Part shown: positions 36,870 through 44,577 of the stretch, piece by piece
How positions within the stretch are numbered: position 1 is the stretch's first letter
Layout of the letters: each line of letters starts with the position of its first letter
DNA from: Nitrospina sp.
GTDB lineage: Bacteria > Nitrospinota > Nitrospinia > Nitrospinales > JACRGP01
Direction: 5' to 3'
Length of the DNA: 64,000 nucleotides
NCBI GenBank assembly: GCA_024648695.1
Contig: JACAVV010000010.1
Coordinates: forward strand, 1-64,000
Notes under the pieces: generated by a model
The model's database searches: none
The model's input: the letters and a program-made list of their open reading frames with translations, nothing else
What the model was told of the DNA's origin: nothing
Program-made: the position numbers and the translations under genes

Positions 36870-37600
36870 AGGGACAATGTGCTGACTATTGGTTTTGGTT
36901 ACCCTGTAGGTCCAAGTTGCCGATTCCAAATCAATGTCGGCCAATTCAGCATTTCGGAGTTCTCCAGGACGGACAAAAATCAGTGGAGCCAAATTTAAGA
37001 CACACGCCACAATGTGGCTTCCTTGGTAGCCATCCAAAGCCCGCAGGGCTTCGGCTACTTGTTTGGGTTCTGTTACTGCGGCAAAATAATTTCCCTTGGC
37101 AGGAGTAAGGCCCCGCGATTTTCAATCCGGCGAATAACAGAAAGCAGTTCGGGCGCGGTGATTTCTTTGACGGGTTTTTTACCAAGCCATGGAAAAATGT
37201 CACGCTCGAATCGGCGGATAATTCGGTTGCCATGATCTTCTCCCAGCTTTTGGAATATTTAGCAAACCATTCCCTGGTCACCACTTCGAAGCAGTTCACA
37301 ACCCTCTGCCCTTGCCAGTTTGTTAGCCTTCCGATTTTGGCTGGGGTCAATCCCATTGGCGATCAGTTTTCGGGCATCATCCCTGCGATCCAGTGCATCC
37401 CTAAGGCTGACATCGGGGTAAACGCCCAAAGACATCAATTTTTCCTTATTGTCAAATCGGTATTTAAAACGCCACCATTTGCTTCCATTAGGGTTCACAA
37501 GAAGGAACAACCCACGCTCATCGAATAATTTACGCGATTTCGCTTCGGGTTTAGCGTTTTTAACGGTTGTATGGGAAAGAGACATTGGGGGGTAACTCAT
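36774..37600 (-). pseudogene. Decayed P4-type integrase
   Basis: The N-terminal arm is intact from 37600: SLSHTTVKNAKPEAKSRKLF and KWWRFKYRFDNKEKLMSLGV, the DUF4102 domain of P4-like integrases. The frame is broken near 37,300; EVVTREWFAKYSKSW continues in another frame, and the catalytic start (LIFVRPGELRNAEL, containing the first catalytic Arg, and QHIVPLSRQA) reappears in a third at 37037-36774. It stops after FVFPGAR at the IS insertion, without the His-x-x-Arg and Tyr motifs. At least two frameshifts plus a 3' truncation make it inactive. Confidence 0.85.
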
Positions 37601-37692
37601 TTTTTAGCACGAGGGTAACCCCAAAAGTTATCCCCAAAATACTTAAGATTTCATAAAATCATATAATCCCTCTAGGACCTGAAAGCAATAAA

Positions 37693-37716
37693 AAAGCCCT
37701 ATATTACTAGGGCTTT
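37693..37716 (-). terminator. Hairpin terminator following tRNA-like 3' end
   Basis: A perfect 9-bp stem AAAGCCCTA/TAGGGCTTT has a 6-nt loop. Read on the minus strand it is followed by a T-run. It lies about 35 bp beyond the CCTCCACCA-like end at 37749, as a terminator after an RNA gene would. Confidence 0.6.
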
Positions 37717-37740
37717 CGGATTTTATTGGATTTTATAGGA

Positions 37741-37780
37741 TTAAAAAATGGTGGAGGCTCGGGGAAAAAGTTCGAACCCC
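37741..37780 (-). other. Possible attachment site derived from a tmRNA/tRNA 3' end
   Basis: On the minus strand the segment reads GGGGTTCGAAC, then a C-rich stretch, then CCTCCACCA. It looks like the T-loop, acceptor arm and CCA end of a tmRNA or tRNA. No complete RNA gene can be folded upstream. P4-type integrases commonly use ssrA or tRNA 3' ends, with int starting just beyond on the same strand, as here (int start 37600). It is therefore probably an att remnant. Confidence 0.4.
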
Positions 37781-37931
37781 ATTTTCGACATCCTAGAGCA
37801 ATGGAACTCCATTCTCAAGGGGACCTCATTGGATATTTTACCATCCACTGCGTAGGAACAGACCACAGAAAAGGCTATACGGCTCAATACGTTATTGAAC
37901 CTCCCACCTAGCCCTTTTCTTCTGCAAATAC

Positions 37932-37975
37932 CCATTAGTAACGGGTACAGGCCCGATTTCCCGAATTTCCGGGAA
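37932..37975 (+). other. Candidate oriT inverted repeats upstream of mob genes
   Basis: Two short inverted repeats lie 30-75 bp before mobC: CGGG-N6-CCCG at 37942-37955, and TTCCCG-AATTTC-CGGGAA at 37958-37975. Relaxases of this class nick beside such repeats directly upstream of their own genes. No nic consensus could be recognised. Confidence 0.35.
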
Positions 37976-38005
37976 TGACAGCCTGATTTGCGAAGAAAAG
38001 GTTAA

Positions 38006-38386
38006 ATGACAGATAAAACCAAAAAAACAGATGCTCCTTTCTCCCTGCGCCTCACGTTCGAGGAACGCGCCCGCTTGGAAAAAGAAGCTGCAGGAATGTC
38101 TCTCGGAGCCTATATCCGCTCCCGCCTGTTTGATACAAAAGCCCCGGTAAGGCGAACTCGCGGTAAATTCCCAGTCAAGGATCATCAGGAACTGGGTAAG
38201 CTTCTGGGCGAACTTGGAAAATCCCGGATTGCGAACAATATTAACCAACTGGCCAAGGCCGCGAACTCCGGCTCCCTCGAAGTATCGCCCGATACCGAAA
38301 AAGCCATAAAGTTGAGTTGCAAGGACATCCGTTGGATACGTACTTCTCTGATTGATGCCTTAGGTCTGGATGGAGGATCGTCATGA
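38006..38386 (+). CDS. mobC: MobC-like relaxosome accessory protein
   Basis: A 126-aa basic protein. The N-terminal FSLRLTFEERARLEKEAAGMSLGAYIRSRLF is a ribbon-helix-helix-type segment. The C-terminal half has the MobC hallmark GKSRIANNINQLAKAANSG. MobC opens the duplex at oriT for the relaxase. It overlaps the relaxase gene by 4 bp and follows the candidate oriT, an ordinary mobilisation layout. Confidence 0.88.
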   Translation: MTDKTKKTDAPFSLRLTFEERARLEKEAAGMSLGAYIRSRLFDTKAPVRRTRGKFPVKDHQELGKLLGELGKSRIANNINQLAKAANSGSLEVSPDTEKAIKLSCKDIRWIRTSLIDALGLDGGSS

Positions 38387-39657
38387 TCCTAAAAGCCAGC
38401 CAGCGCGGGGCAGCCAAACAATTAGCCACTCATCTACTTAAGGCAGATGAAAACGAGCATGTCGAGGTGCATGAATTACGGGGTTTCATGGCCGACGACC
38501 TGCACGGTGCTTTAAAAGAAACTCAAGCCATTAGCAAGGGCACGCGCTGTAAGCAATTCCTATTTTCCCTCAGTCTAAACCCACCACAGACTGAAAACGT
38601 TCCTATCAAGCATTTTGAAAACGCTTTGGCAGATATCGAAAAAGAGTTGGGACTGGAAGGCCAGCCCCGTGCCGTGGTGTTTCATGAAAAAGAAGGACGG
38701 AGACACGCCCATTGCGTTTGGTCCCGGATCAATACGGAAAAAATGACGGCTATTAACCTGTCTCACTATAAATATAAACTGAGAGACGTATCCAAACAGC
38801 TCTATCTCAAACATGGCTGGAAAATGCCGCGCGGTCTGATGGATAGTAAGAAGCGCGATCCACGAAACTTCACCCTGGCCGAGTGGCAACAAGCTAAACG
38901 CATGAATGAAGACCCGAAAACTATCAAATCTCTATTTCAGGAATGCTGGGCGGTTTCTGATAGTGGCAAAGCTTTTACCCAGGCTTTGAAGGAAAGAGGA
39001 TTCTATCTGGCCCGAGGCGACCGGCGCGGATTTGTGGCCGTCGATTATCGTGGAGAAGTATTCTCTTTAAGTCGTTGGGTTGGCGTAAAAGCCAAGGAAC
39101 TAAAAAACCGGCTGGGTGATCCCAAGAAGCTTCCTGACACAGAGCAAGTCAAAACCAAAATTGCCAAGAACATGACCAAAATGCTCGAACTCCATATCAA
39201 GGAGGTTCACCAGAAAATAGATAAGAAAAAAGAACCTCTCCTTAAAACCAAGCGGGCCATGCGGGATCACCATAGAAAATATAGAGCGATGCTAAAGGAA
39301 AAACACGAAAAACGCTGGAACCAGGAAACCATAGAACGATCCAAACGACTACCCCGAGGATTGAAAGCCATTTGGTTTCGTCTAACCGGACGATATCAGA
39401 AAATCCGCCGCATAAATGACCGTGAAACCGAGCAATGCCGAATTCGCGACCAGGAGGAAATGCAAGCCCTCAGGGAACGCCAATCAAATGAACGCCAAAA
39501 GCTCCAAGAGCATATCCGTTACGGATTCAAGGAACACAATATGGAACTCTTTGACCTAAGGCGTGACATCAGCCGCTATATGGGAATGAGTGAGAGAGTA
39601 TCTGAGCCAAACAGATCAAGGAAGGAAAAACAAATTATCCATGACCACAACCGATGA
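38383..39657 (+). CDS. mobA: MobP-type relaxase
   Basis: A 424-aa relaxase. The metal-binding triad is present as H101 and H108-x-H110 (VVFHEKEGRRHAHCVWSRIN). The N-terminal SQRGAAKQLATHLLKADENEHV stretch is typical of the MobA/VirD2-like family. The C-terminal ~180 residues are highly charged helices likely to form a coiled coil, with no primase or helicase domain. It nicks at oriT and pilots the strand. No coupling protein or mating-pair genes are visible in the window, so the element would be mobilisable rather than self-transmissible. Confidence 0.85.
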   Translation: MILKASQRGAAKQLATHLLKADENEHVEVHELRGFMADDLHGALKETQAISKGTRCKQFLFSLSLNPPQTENVPIKHFENALADIEKELGLEGQPRAVVFHEKEGRRHAHCVWSRINTEKMTAINLSHYKYKLRDVSKQLYLKHGWKMPRGLMDSKKRDPRNFTLAEWQQAKRMNEDPKTIKSLFQECWAVSDSGKAFTQALKERGFYLARGDRRGFVAVDYRGEVFSLSRWVGVKAKELKNRLGDPKKLPDTEQVKTKIAKNMTKMLELHIKEVHQKIDKKKEPLLKTKRAMRDHHRKYRAMLKEKHEKRWNQETIERSKRLPRGLKAIWFRLTGRYQKIRRINDRETEQCRIRDQEEMQALRERQSNERQKLQEHIRYGFKEHNMELFDLRRDISRYMGMSERVSEPNRSRKEKQIIHDHNR

Positions 39658-39720
39658 TATCTCATCGAAATATCTTCCCCGTACCTTCACCTTCAGGATG
39701 GGGTTTTTTATCCCCTTACC

Positions 39721-39750
39721 TTGACTTTTGGTCTACTGATCTTATTTATA
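39721..39750 (+). promoter_or_regulatory. Candidate promoter for CBASS operon
   Basis: TTGACT at 39721-39726 and TTTATA at 39745-39750 are 18 bp apart, about 200 bp before the nucleotidyltransferase gene, in an otherwise empty gap of 290 bases. GGGG-N7-CCCC at 39700-39714 just before it may form a weak terminator for the mob genes. Confidence 0.35.
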
Positions 39751-39947
39751 CATAATGAACTAAGTCTCTTTTATAAGGGGCAAGGCACAATCTATTGAAA
39801 CTTTGGACCTTATTTAGTCTTCGCAAGATTCCTTTTCAACGATAAGACCTCCTGCACGCAAAAAGTAGTGTCCAGCTTCTATTTTGGCATCGCAAAGGAT
39901 TTCTCCAGTTTCCACCATCAAACGGATAATTTTGTTGGAGTTTTAGT

Positions 39948-40913
39948 ATGGCACGAGAACATGTTGACCACAGGGATATAGCCCAATTCGCTCAAGACAG
40001 GGTGAATTTGCCGAAAGAAAAAGCGGATGAATATCGTGCTCAAGTTCGTCGTCTTCGCGAAAAGCTTGAATCTTACCTAAATGTACATCCGGATTTTTCA
40101 TTAAGAAAAATGATGCTATCTGGAAGCTTGGCAAAGGGCACTGCCTTACGGAGTTTAAATGATATCGACGTAGCCTGTTATATCAGTGGAAATGAAGCGC
40201 CTGGTGAAATTTCAGGTTTATTAGATTATCTGGCCGAAAATTTGCGGAAGGCTTTCCCAAATTTCAGTCCAGATCAAGTAAAACCTCAAACTTACAGTGT
40301 TACGGTGTCGTTTAAAGGATCAGGCCTTGATGTTGATGTAGTGCCAATTTTATATCGTGATGACCCAGATTGGTATGGAGATTTGGTAAGCCAGGAAGAT
40401 GGCTCCTTTTTAGAAACCAACATCCCTTATCACCTGGATTTCACAAAAAAGAGAAAGCAAGCCCAGGAAATAAATTTTGCGCAAGTGGTTCGTCTTATAA
40501 AATTCTGGGCCCGAAAGCAAAAAATTGAAAACGAAAATTTTAAATTCAAATCATTTATGATCGAAATGATCTTATCTCATCTCTGTGATGATGGCTGTGA
40601 TTTTTCAGATTACCCAGAGGCACTACAGCACTTTTTTACTTACATTATTCAAAGTGAACTTAAAAACGAGATCGTTTTCTCTGATTATTACAACCCAAGA
40701 GAAATTGAACCCTCATCTGATCCAGTTAGAATTTATGATCCAGTTAATCCCCAAAACAACGTAAGTCGTCTTTATACCGAAAACCAAGCAAGGGCAATTG
40801 TGGATGCGGCTCTCGATGCAGGCGATGCCATTGATGGGGCGCTCGCAGCTCCCACTAAACAGGAAACAATCTACTACTGGCAGAAGGTTTTCGGGCCATC
40901 CTTCCAAGTATGA
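39948..40913 (+). CDS. cdnC: CBASS CD-NTase (cyclic oligonucleotide synthase)
   Basis: A 321-aa nucleotidyltransferase. The active site is complete: G59-S60 in SGSLAKGTALRSL, D72-x-D74 (NDIDVACYI) and the third acidic strand LDVDVVP (D128/D130). The C-terminal OAS1-like helical domain includes VVRLIKFWARKQ. In type III-C CBASS the homologous enzyme, with HORMA bound, makes cyclic tri-AMP, which activates NucC. The HORMA, TRIP13-like and NucC genes follow in the same order here, so the clade C assignment rests on this context. Confidence 0.9.
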   Translation: MAREHVDHRDIAQFAQDRVNLPKEKADEYRAQVRRLREKLESYLNVHPDFSLRKMMLSGSLAKGTALRSLNDIDVACYISGNEAPGEISGLLDYLAENLRKAFPNFSPDQVKPQTYSVTVSFKGSGLDVDVVPILYRDDPDWYGDLVSQEDGSFLETNIPYHLDFTKKRKQAQEINFAQVVRLIKFWARKQKIENENFKFKSFMIEMILSHLCDDGCDFSDYPEALQHFFTYIIQSELKNEIVFSDYYNPREIEPSSDPVRIYDPVNPQNNVSRLYTENQARAIVDAALDAGDAIDGALAAPTKQETIYYWQKVFGPSFQV

Positions 40914-40920
40914 GGTGTTT

Positions 40921-41436
40921 ATGAGCTACAGTTATACTCACTCCGAAACAGTCACCTTCACTGCAACTCACGCAAAACATATGGCAGCGAAGGTCGCTAC
41001 CGATTTAAAACGAATGCAACGATTTTATGGTGAACCCACTGACGAAGCAATCAATGAATTTGAAATCGAAATTATTGAGCTACTTAAAAATGGTTTGTTG
41101 GGAACGGTAAAGTATGGGTTTTATCTTGACGGGGATTTTATCGAGCCAACTTTAATATACACTGCACGATCACTGGAAGGAGTTAACGCAAGTGACGATG
41201 ATCCAGGACGTGTTAGGCCAAACGCTAATATAAGCGGCGCATCTTTCTATAGCTACCTAACATATAGTTCCGCTTGGAGCGATCTATCAGAGGAAGAAAA
41301 GAAAAATTTTAAAGACTCCTTACCGTTTCAAAGAACAAATGGAAGTGAGCCTAGGGTGAATGGCTATATAGAAAATGACAAAACTTATTCTTCTGGGGGA
41401 CGAGCACTTGATCGTTCAAGTGTTAGGAGCTACTGA
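40921..41436 (+). CDS. cap7: CBASS HORMA-domain sensor (Cap7-like)
   Basis: A 171-aa bacterial HORMA protein. Its start SYSYTHSETVTFTATHAKHMAAKVATDLKR, a middle KYGFYLDGDFIEPTLIYTAR and a C-terminal seat-belt region with NGYIENDKTYSSGGRALDRSSV follow the group 1 pattern. HORMA proteins bind closure peptides and switch on the CD-NTase. GAGGTG four bases before the ATG supports this start. The stop codon overlaps the ATPase start (TGATG), so the two are coupled. Confidence 0.85.
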   Translation: MSYSYTHSETVTFTATHAKHMAAKVATDLKRMQRFYGEPTDEAINEFEIEIIELLKNGLLGTVKYGFYLDGDFIEPTLIYTARSLEGVNASDDDPGRVRPNANISGASFYSYLTYSSAWSDLSEEEKKNFKDSLPFQRTNGSEPRVNGYIENDKTYSSGGRALDRSSVRSY

Positions 41437-42368
41437 TGGCTAATTCCAACCAAAATAGCGGGTTGTTTGAGCGTGCCATAACCTATCCCGATATTGACCC
41501 ACAAGAACGTTTCTCTCGTTTGGTTGGCCTGGAGGAACAGAAATCTCGGCTAACGAAAATATTGGGCTTATTAGTCAATCCAAACGGCATTCAAGCCTGG
41601 TCAAATAAATTTCACCCGCAAGCAAATAAAATAATCAACACGATTTTGTCCCGTCCACCTCTTGTGGTCTTGGCAGGTGATGTAGGGTCAGGCAAAACAG
41701 AACTGGCTGAAACAGTGGGCGATGCGGTCGCCAGGCAAGAAAAAATTGATATTACTCTTTTTCCTTTGAGCCTTTCAGCGCGAGGTCAGGGGCGTGTAGG
41801 CGAAATGACTCAGCTCCTTTCCTCAGCATTCGATCATACTGTCTCAGAAGCAAAAAAACTAAAAGGTGCGGATGGTCGCTCCCGAGGCGCGATTATTTTG
41901 TTAGTAGATGAGGCAGACGCTTTGGCTCAATCGAGAGAAACCTCGCAAATGCACCATGAAGATAAGGCAGGTGTAAATGCATTTATCCGTGGAATAGATA
42001 GAATTGGAAATGGAAGGTTGCCAGCCGCCGTTATTATGTGCACTAACAGATTAGGCGCTCTTGATCCTGCCATAAGACGCAGGGCGGCAGATATTTTAGC
42101 TTTTCGTAGGCCCAATGATAAACAAAGACACACTGTCTTGGACTCTCCATTAAAAAGCTTAGGCCTATCGGACTTAGAAATTCAGGAAGTTGTTAAAGCC
42201 ACAGGCAACAATGGTGAGCAGTCCTATGGCTTTACATTTTCAGATTTAACTCAGCGCTTAATACCTCGAATTGTACTGGATGCCTATCCCGATAATCCTA
42301 TAAGCGGAAAAAGAGTTGTTCTCATCGCTCATAAAATGAAGCCAACACCACCCTTTAAGGAAAATTAA
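41436..42368 (+). CDS. cap6: CBASS TRIP13-like AAA+ ATPase (Cap6-like)
   Basis: A 310-aa Pch2/TRIP13-type AAA+ protein: Walker A GDVGSGKT (81-88), Walker B IILLVDEADALA, sensor-1 MCTNRLGALDP and the arginine finger in AIRRRAADI. In CBASS III it disassembles the HORMA-CD-NTase complex and keeps the system silent until infection. It is compact because it lacks a long N-terminal domain. Confidence 0.9.
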   Translation: MANSNQNSGLFERAITYPDIDPQERFSRLVGLEEQKSRLTKILGLLVNPNGIQAWSNKFHPQANKIINTILSRPPLVVLAGDVGSGKTELAETVGDAVARQEKIDITLFPLSLSARGQGRVGEMTQLLSSAFDHTVSEAKKLKGADGRSRGAIILLVDEADALAQSRETSQMHHEDKAGVNAFIRGIDRIGNGRLPAAVIMCTNRLGALDPAIRRRAADILAFRRPNDKQRHTVLDSPLKSLGLSDLEIQEVVKATGNNGEQSYGFTFSDLTQRLIPRIVLDAYPDNPISGKRVVLIAHKMKPTPPFKEN

Positions 42369-42375
42369 ATATCCT

Positions 42376-43116
42376 ATGGAACGCACCAAAGGAAGCAACG
42401 AGTGGGATTTGCCTGTAATTCTTGCCTCTCTAAATGACGACCTTGAGCAGGACCTATCCATCTCTAGAGAGGCTTTTAAACACCCGGGGACAAAAGGAGA
42501 TGCAAGCGAAACTACTTGGATGGATTTGCTCACAAAATATCTTCCTAAACGATATCAAATCGAAACAGGTCATATTGTTGACAGTAAAGGCGTGTTCAGC
42601 CAACAAATCGATGTGGTTATATTTGATCGACAATACTCCCCCTTTATTTTTGATTTCAAGGGACAGAAAATAATTCCGGCTGAAAGCGTTTATGCTGTGT
42701 TTGAGGCGAAGCAGGACGCTAATAAAGAAAGAATTGAATATGCTCGAAAAAAAATTTCCAGTGTTCGCCGTCTTCACCGAACGAGCCTTCCTATTCCTCA
42801 TGCTGGAGGAACATATCCGCCAAAACCTTTACCACATATTATTGGCGGAATATTAACCTTGGAGAGCACATGGAATCCTCCTTTAGGAATTGCCCTTCAG
42901 GAAGTGCTGGAAAATAATGAATTTGACGATGAATTGCTGGATCTGGGGTGCTTTGCTGCCCATGGAACTTTCGAATTAAAACATGGGGAATATTTTTTTA
43001 AAGAAAATAACAAACCAGTAACTTATTTTCTTTTCGAACTCATTGCTAGACTTCAATCTAGCGCAACAGTGCCCATGATAGATATTCGAGCCTATTCTGA
43101 CTGGTTGACCAAATAA
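42376..43116 (+). CDS. nucC: CBASS effector nuclease NucC
   Basis: A 246-aa restriction-fold endonuclease. The active site is D79 in QQIDVVIFDRQYSPFIF and E110-A-K112 in VYAVFEAK, the ID-x30-EAK pattern. The RLHRTSLPIPHAGGTYP block, recalled as nearly invariant in E. coli NucC, is present. NucC trimers join into hexamers when cyclic tri-AMP binds, and then cleave double-stranded DNA to kill the infected cell. It is the last gene of the operon, seven bases after the ATPase. All key residues are intact, so the system should be functional. Confidence 0.93.
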   Translation: MERTKGSNEWDLPVILASLNDDLEQDLSISREAFKHPGTKGDASETTWMDLLTKYLPKRYQIETGHIVDSKGVFSQQIDVVIFDRQYSPFIFDFKGQKIIPAESVYAVFEAKQDANKERIEYARKKISSVRRLHRTSLPIPHAGGTYPPKPLPHIIGGILTLESTWNPPLGIALQEVLENNEFDDELLDLGCFAAHGTFELKHGEYFFKENNKPVTYFLFELIARLQSSATVPMIDIRAYSDWLTK

Positions 43117-43184
43117 ATCTCGTTCAAAGTTATTTTTAATTCATCGATTCAAATTGGAAGGTGGAAGCCTTCCTCACAATTAGT

Positions 43185-43502
43185 CACTACCACCGGTTTT
43201 GGGCCGGTGCCAAATTTTGTACTCCCTACCCCTCATCTTTTTTCCTCTTTCCCGGAATTCCCCTTCCCGGTCGGTAAACTTTTCAAAGCGGGTTGATCGG
43301 CTTTCCCCTGGCCGTTGTAATGGCCGCTCCTTCATCGGGTTTTCTCAAATTTCATGCTTCTTTTAGCCGGTCGCGCCGCCGCGTCAATGGGCTGGCCCGC
43401 TCCATGCACTTCGCTTCCGTGTGGCCCATGACACGTCGGCTTATTCGCCCGGCAGACCTTCTCCGCATGTTGAGAAAACCCTCAAACCAAAGGAGCAAGG
43501 CC
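43185..43502 (+). promoter_or_regulatory. Hairpin-rich leader upstream of ardC
   Basis: About 320 bases of GC-rich non-coding DNA, unlike its AT-rich surroundings. It contains several short hairpins: CACCGG-N7-CCGGTG (43191-43209), GGCC-N8-GGCC and GGGC-TG-GCCC. An open frame from 43293 runs through it into ardC, but the real start is 43503. Strongly folded leaders before antirestriction genes suggest a single-strand-active promoter, used as transferred DNA enters the recipient. Confidence 0.4.
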
Positions 43503-44408
43503 ATGAAAAACAAGACTGCCAAAGCCGACATTTACACCCGCATTACAAACCAGATTGTTGCCGACCTGGAAACCGGGGTACTCCCTTGGGTGAAACCCTG
43601 GCATAGCGACCATGCTATGGACCGAATCACCCGCCCCCTTCGCCATAATGGCGAGCCGTACTCAGGCATCAACATCCTAAGCCTCTGGTCATCCGCAAGC
43701 GCTCAGGGTTTTACATCCCCGAGTTGGATGACCTTTAAGCAGGCTCAGGAATTGAAAGCCTCCGTACGCAAAGGTGAAAAGGGTTCTCTGGTGGTCTATG
43801 CCAATAAGTTCACCCGCACCGAGGAAAACGAAAACGGGGAGGACGTGGAACGCGCCATCCCCTTCCTGAAAGGCTACACCGTTTTCAACGTCGAGCAGAT
43901 CGACGGTCTTCCCGAGCGTTTCTACGCCAAACCGGAACCGCGCTTCGATACGGTGCAACGGATAGGGCACGCGGAAGCGTTCTTCAAGGATACCGGCGCA
44001 GATATCCGGCATGGCGGCAATCGAGCTTTCTACGCAATCCATCCTAACTATGTACAGATGCCTCTGTTTGAGGCGTTCCGCGATTCCGAAAGCTACTATG
44101 CCACCCTCGCTCACGAGTGCACCCACTGGACGCGCCACCCCTCTCGCCTTGACCGGGATTTCGGTCGAAAAAAACATGGCGATGAGGGTTACGCAAAAGA
44201 AGAACTCGTGGCTGAACTCGGAGCGGCTTTTCTTTGCGCCGACCTTGAGATCACGCTGGAGGCCCGCGACGACCATGCTTCCTATATCGCCTCCTGGCTC
44301 AAAGTTCTGAAAGATGACACGCGGGCAATCTTCCACGCCGCCGCCCATGCCCAGCGCGCGGTGGACTTCCTTCACTCCCTGCAAAAAGCAAAAAAAGAGG
44401 CGGCATAA
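43503..44408 (+). CDS. ardC: Antirestriction protein ArdC-like metallopeptidase
   Basis: A 301-aa protein with two domains: an N-terminal ssDNA-binding ArdC domain (IYTRITNQIVADLETGVLPWVKPW, SGINILSLW) and a C-terminal zincin with H204-E-x-x-H208 (TLAHECTHWT) and a downstream EELVAELGAAFL Glu helix as third ligand. ArdC shields incoming DNA from host restriction. The start at 43503 is preceded by AAGGAG. It is a leading-region gene of the mobile element, next to CBASS. Confidence 0.9.
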   Translation: MKNKTAKADIYTRITNQIVADLETGVLPWVKPWHSDHAMDRITRPLRHNGEPYSGINILSLWSSASAQGFTSPSWMTFKQAQELKASVRKGEKGSLVVYANKFTRTEENENGEDVERAIPFLKGYTVFNVEQIDGLPERFYAKPEPRFDTVQRIGHAEAFFKDTGADIRHGGNRAFYAIHPNYVQMPLFEAFRDSESYYATLAHECTHWTRHPSRLDRDFGRKKHGDEGYAKEELVAELGAAFLCADLEITLEARDDHASYIASWLKVLKDDTRAIFHAAAHAQRAVDFLHSLQKAKKEAA

Positions 44409-44444
44409 GCCGCCTCTTCAAGCCCCTCGAAAGAGGGGCTTTTC
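44397..44444 (+). terminator. Double terminator after ardC
   Basis: The first hairpin, GAGGCGGC-ATAA-GCCGCCTC, spans the stop codon. The second, AAGCCCCTC-GAAA-GAGGGGCTT, ends in TTTT-type tails. Both stems are perfect. Confidence 0.88.
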
Positions 44445-44470
44445 TCCTTAACTAAACCGCCCTAGTTAAA

Positions 44471-44573
44471 ATGCGGAGCTTAAGGGGTATATTCTACGCA
44501 TAATTTGCGAAGAATAATTCTTGCCGATGCGGAGAATATCGGGCATAATCTATGCATAAGGTGCGGAGATTAT
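44471..44573. promoter_or_regulatory. Six-copy operator upstream of fic gene
   Basis: The motif TGCG-N-AGAATAT occurs six times, in both orientations: forward at 44471 (partial), 44504, 44526 and 44561; reverse at 44489-44501 and 44545-44559. The 44489-44517 and 44545-44573 pairs form near-palindromes with TAAT or TAAGG centres. The cluster abuts the ATG of fic. It probably binds the C-terminal HTH of the Fic protein itself. Confidence 0.7.
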
Positions 44574-44577
44574 ACAG

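Noticed and set aside
37741-37840. Complete tRNA or tmRNA gene on the minus strand
   Set aside because: Only the T-loop and acceptor-like end are present; the T-stem does not pair and no D or anticodon arm can be found upstream.
43293-43502. N-terminal extension of ArdC
   Set aside because: The extension is Arg/Pro/Ser-rich non-coding leader; the ATG at 43503 has AAGGAG and begins the conserved domain.
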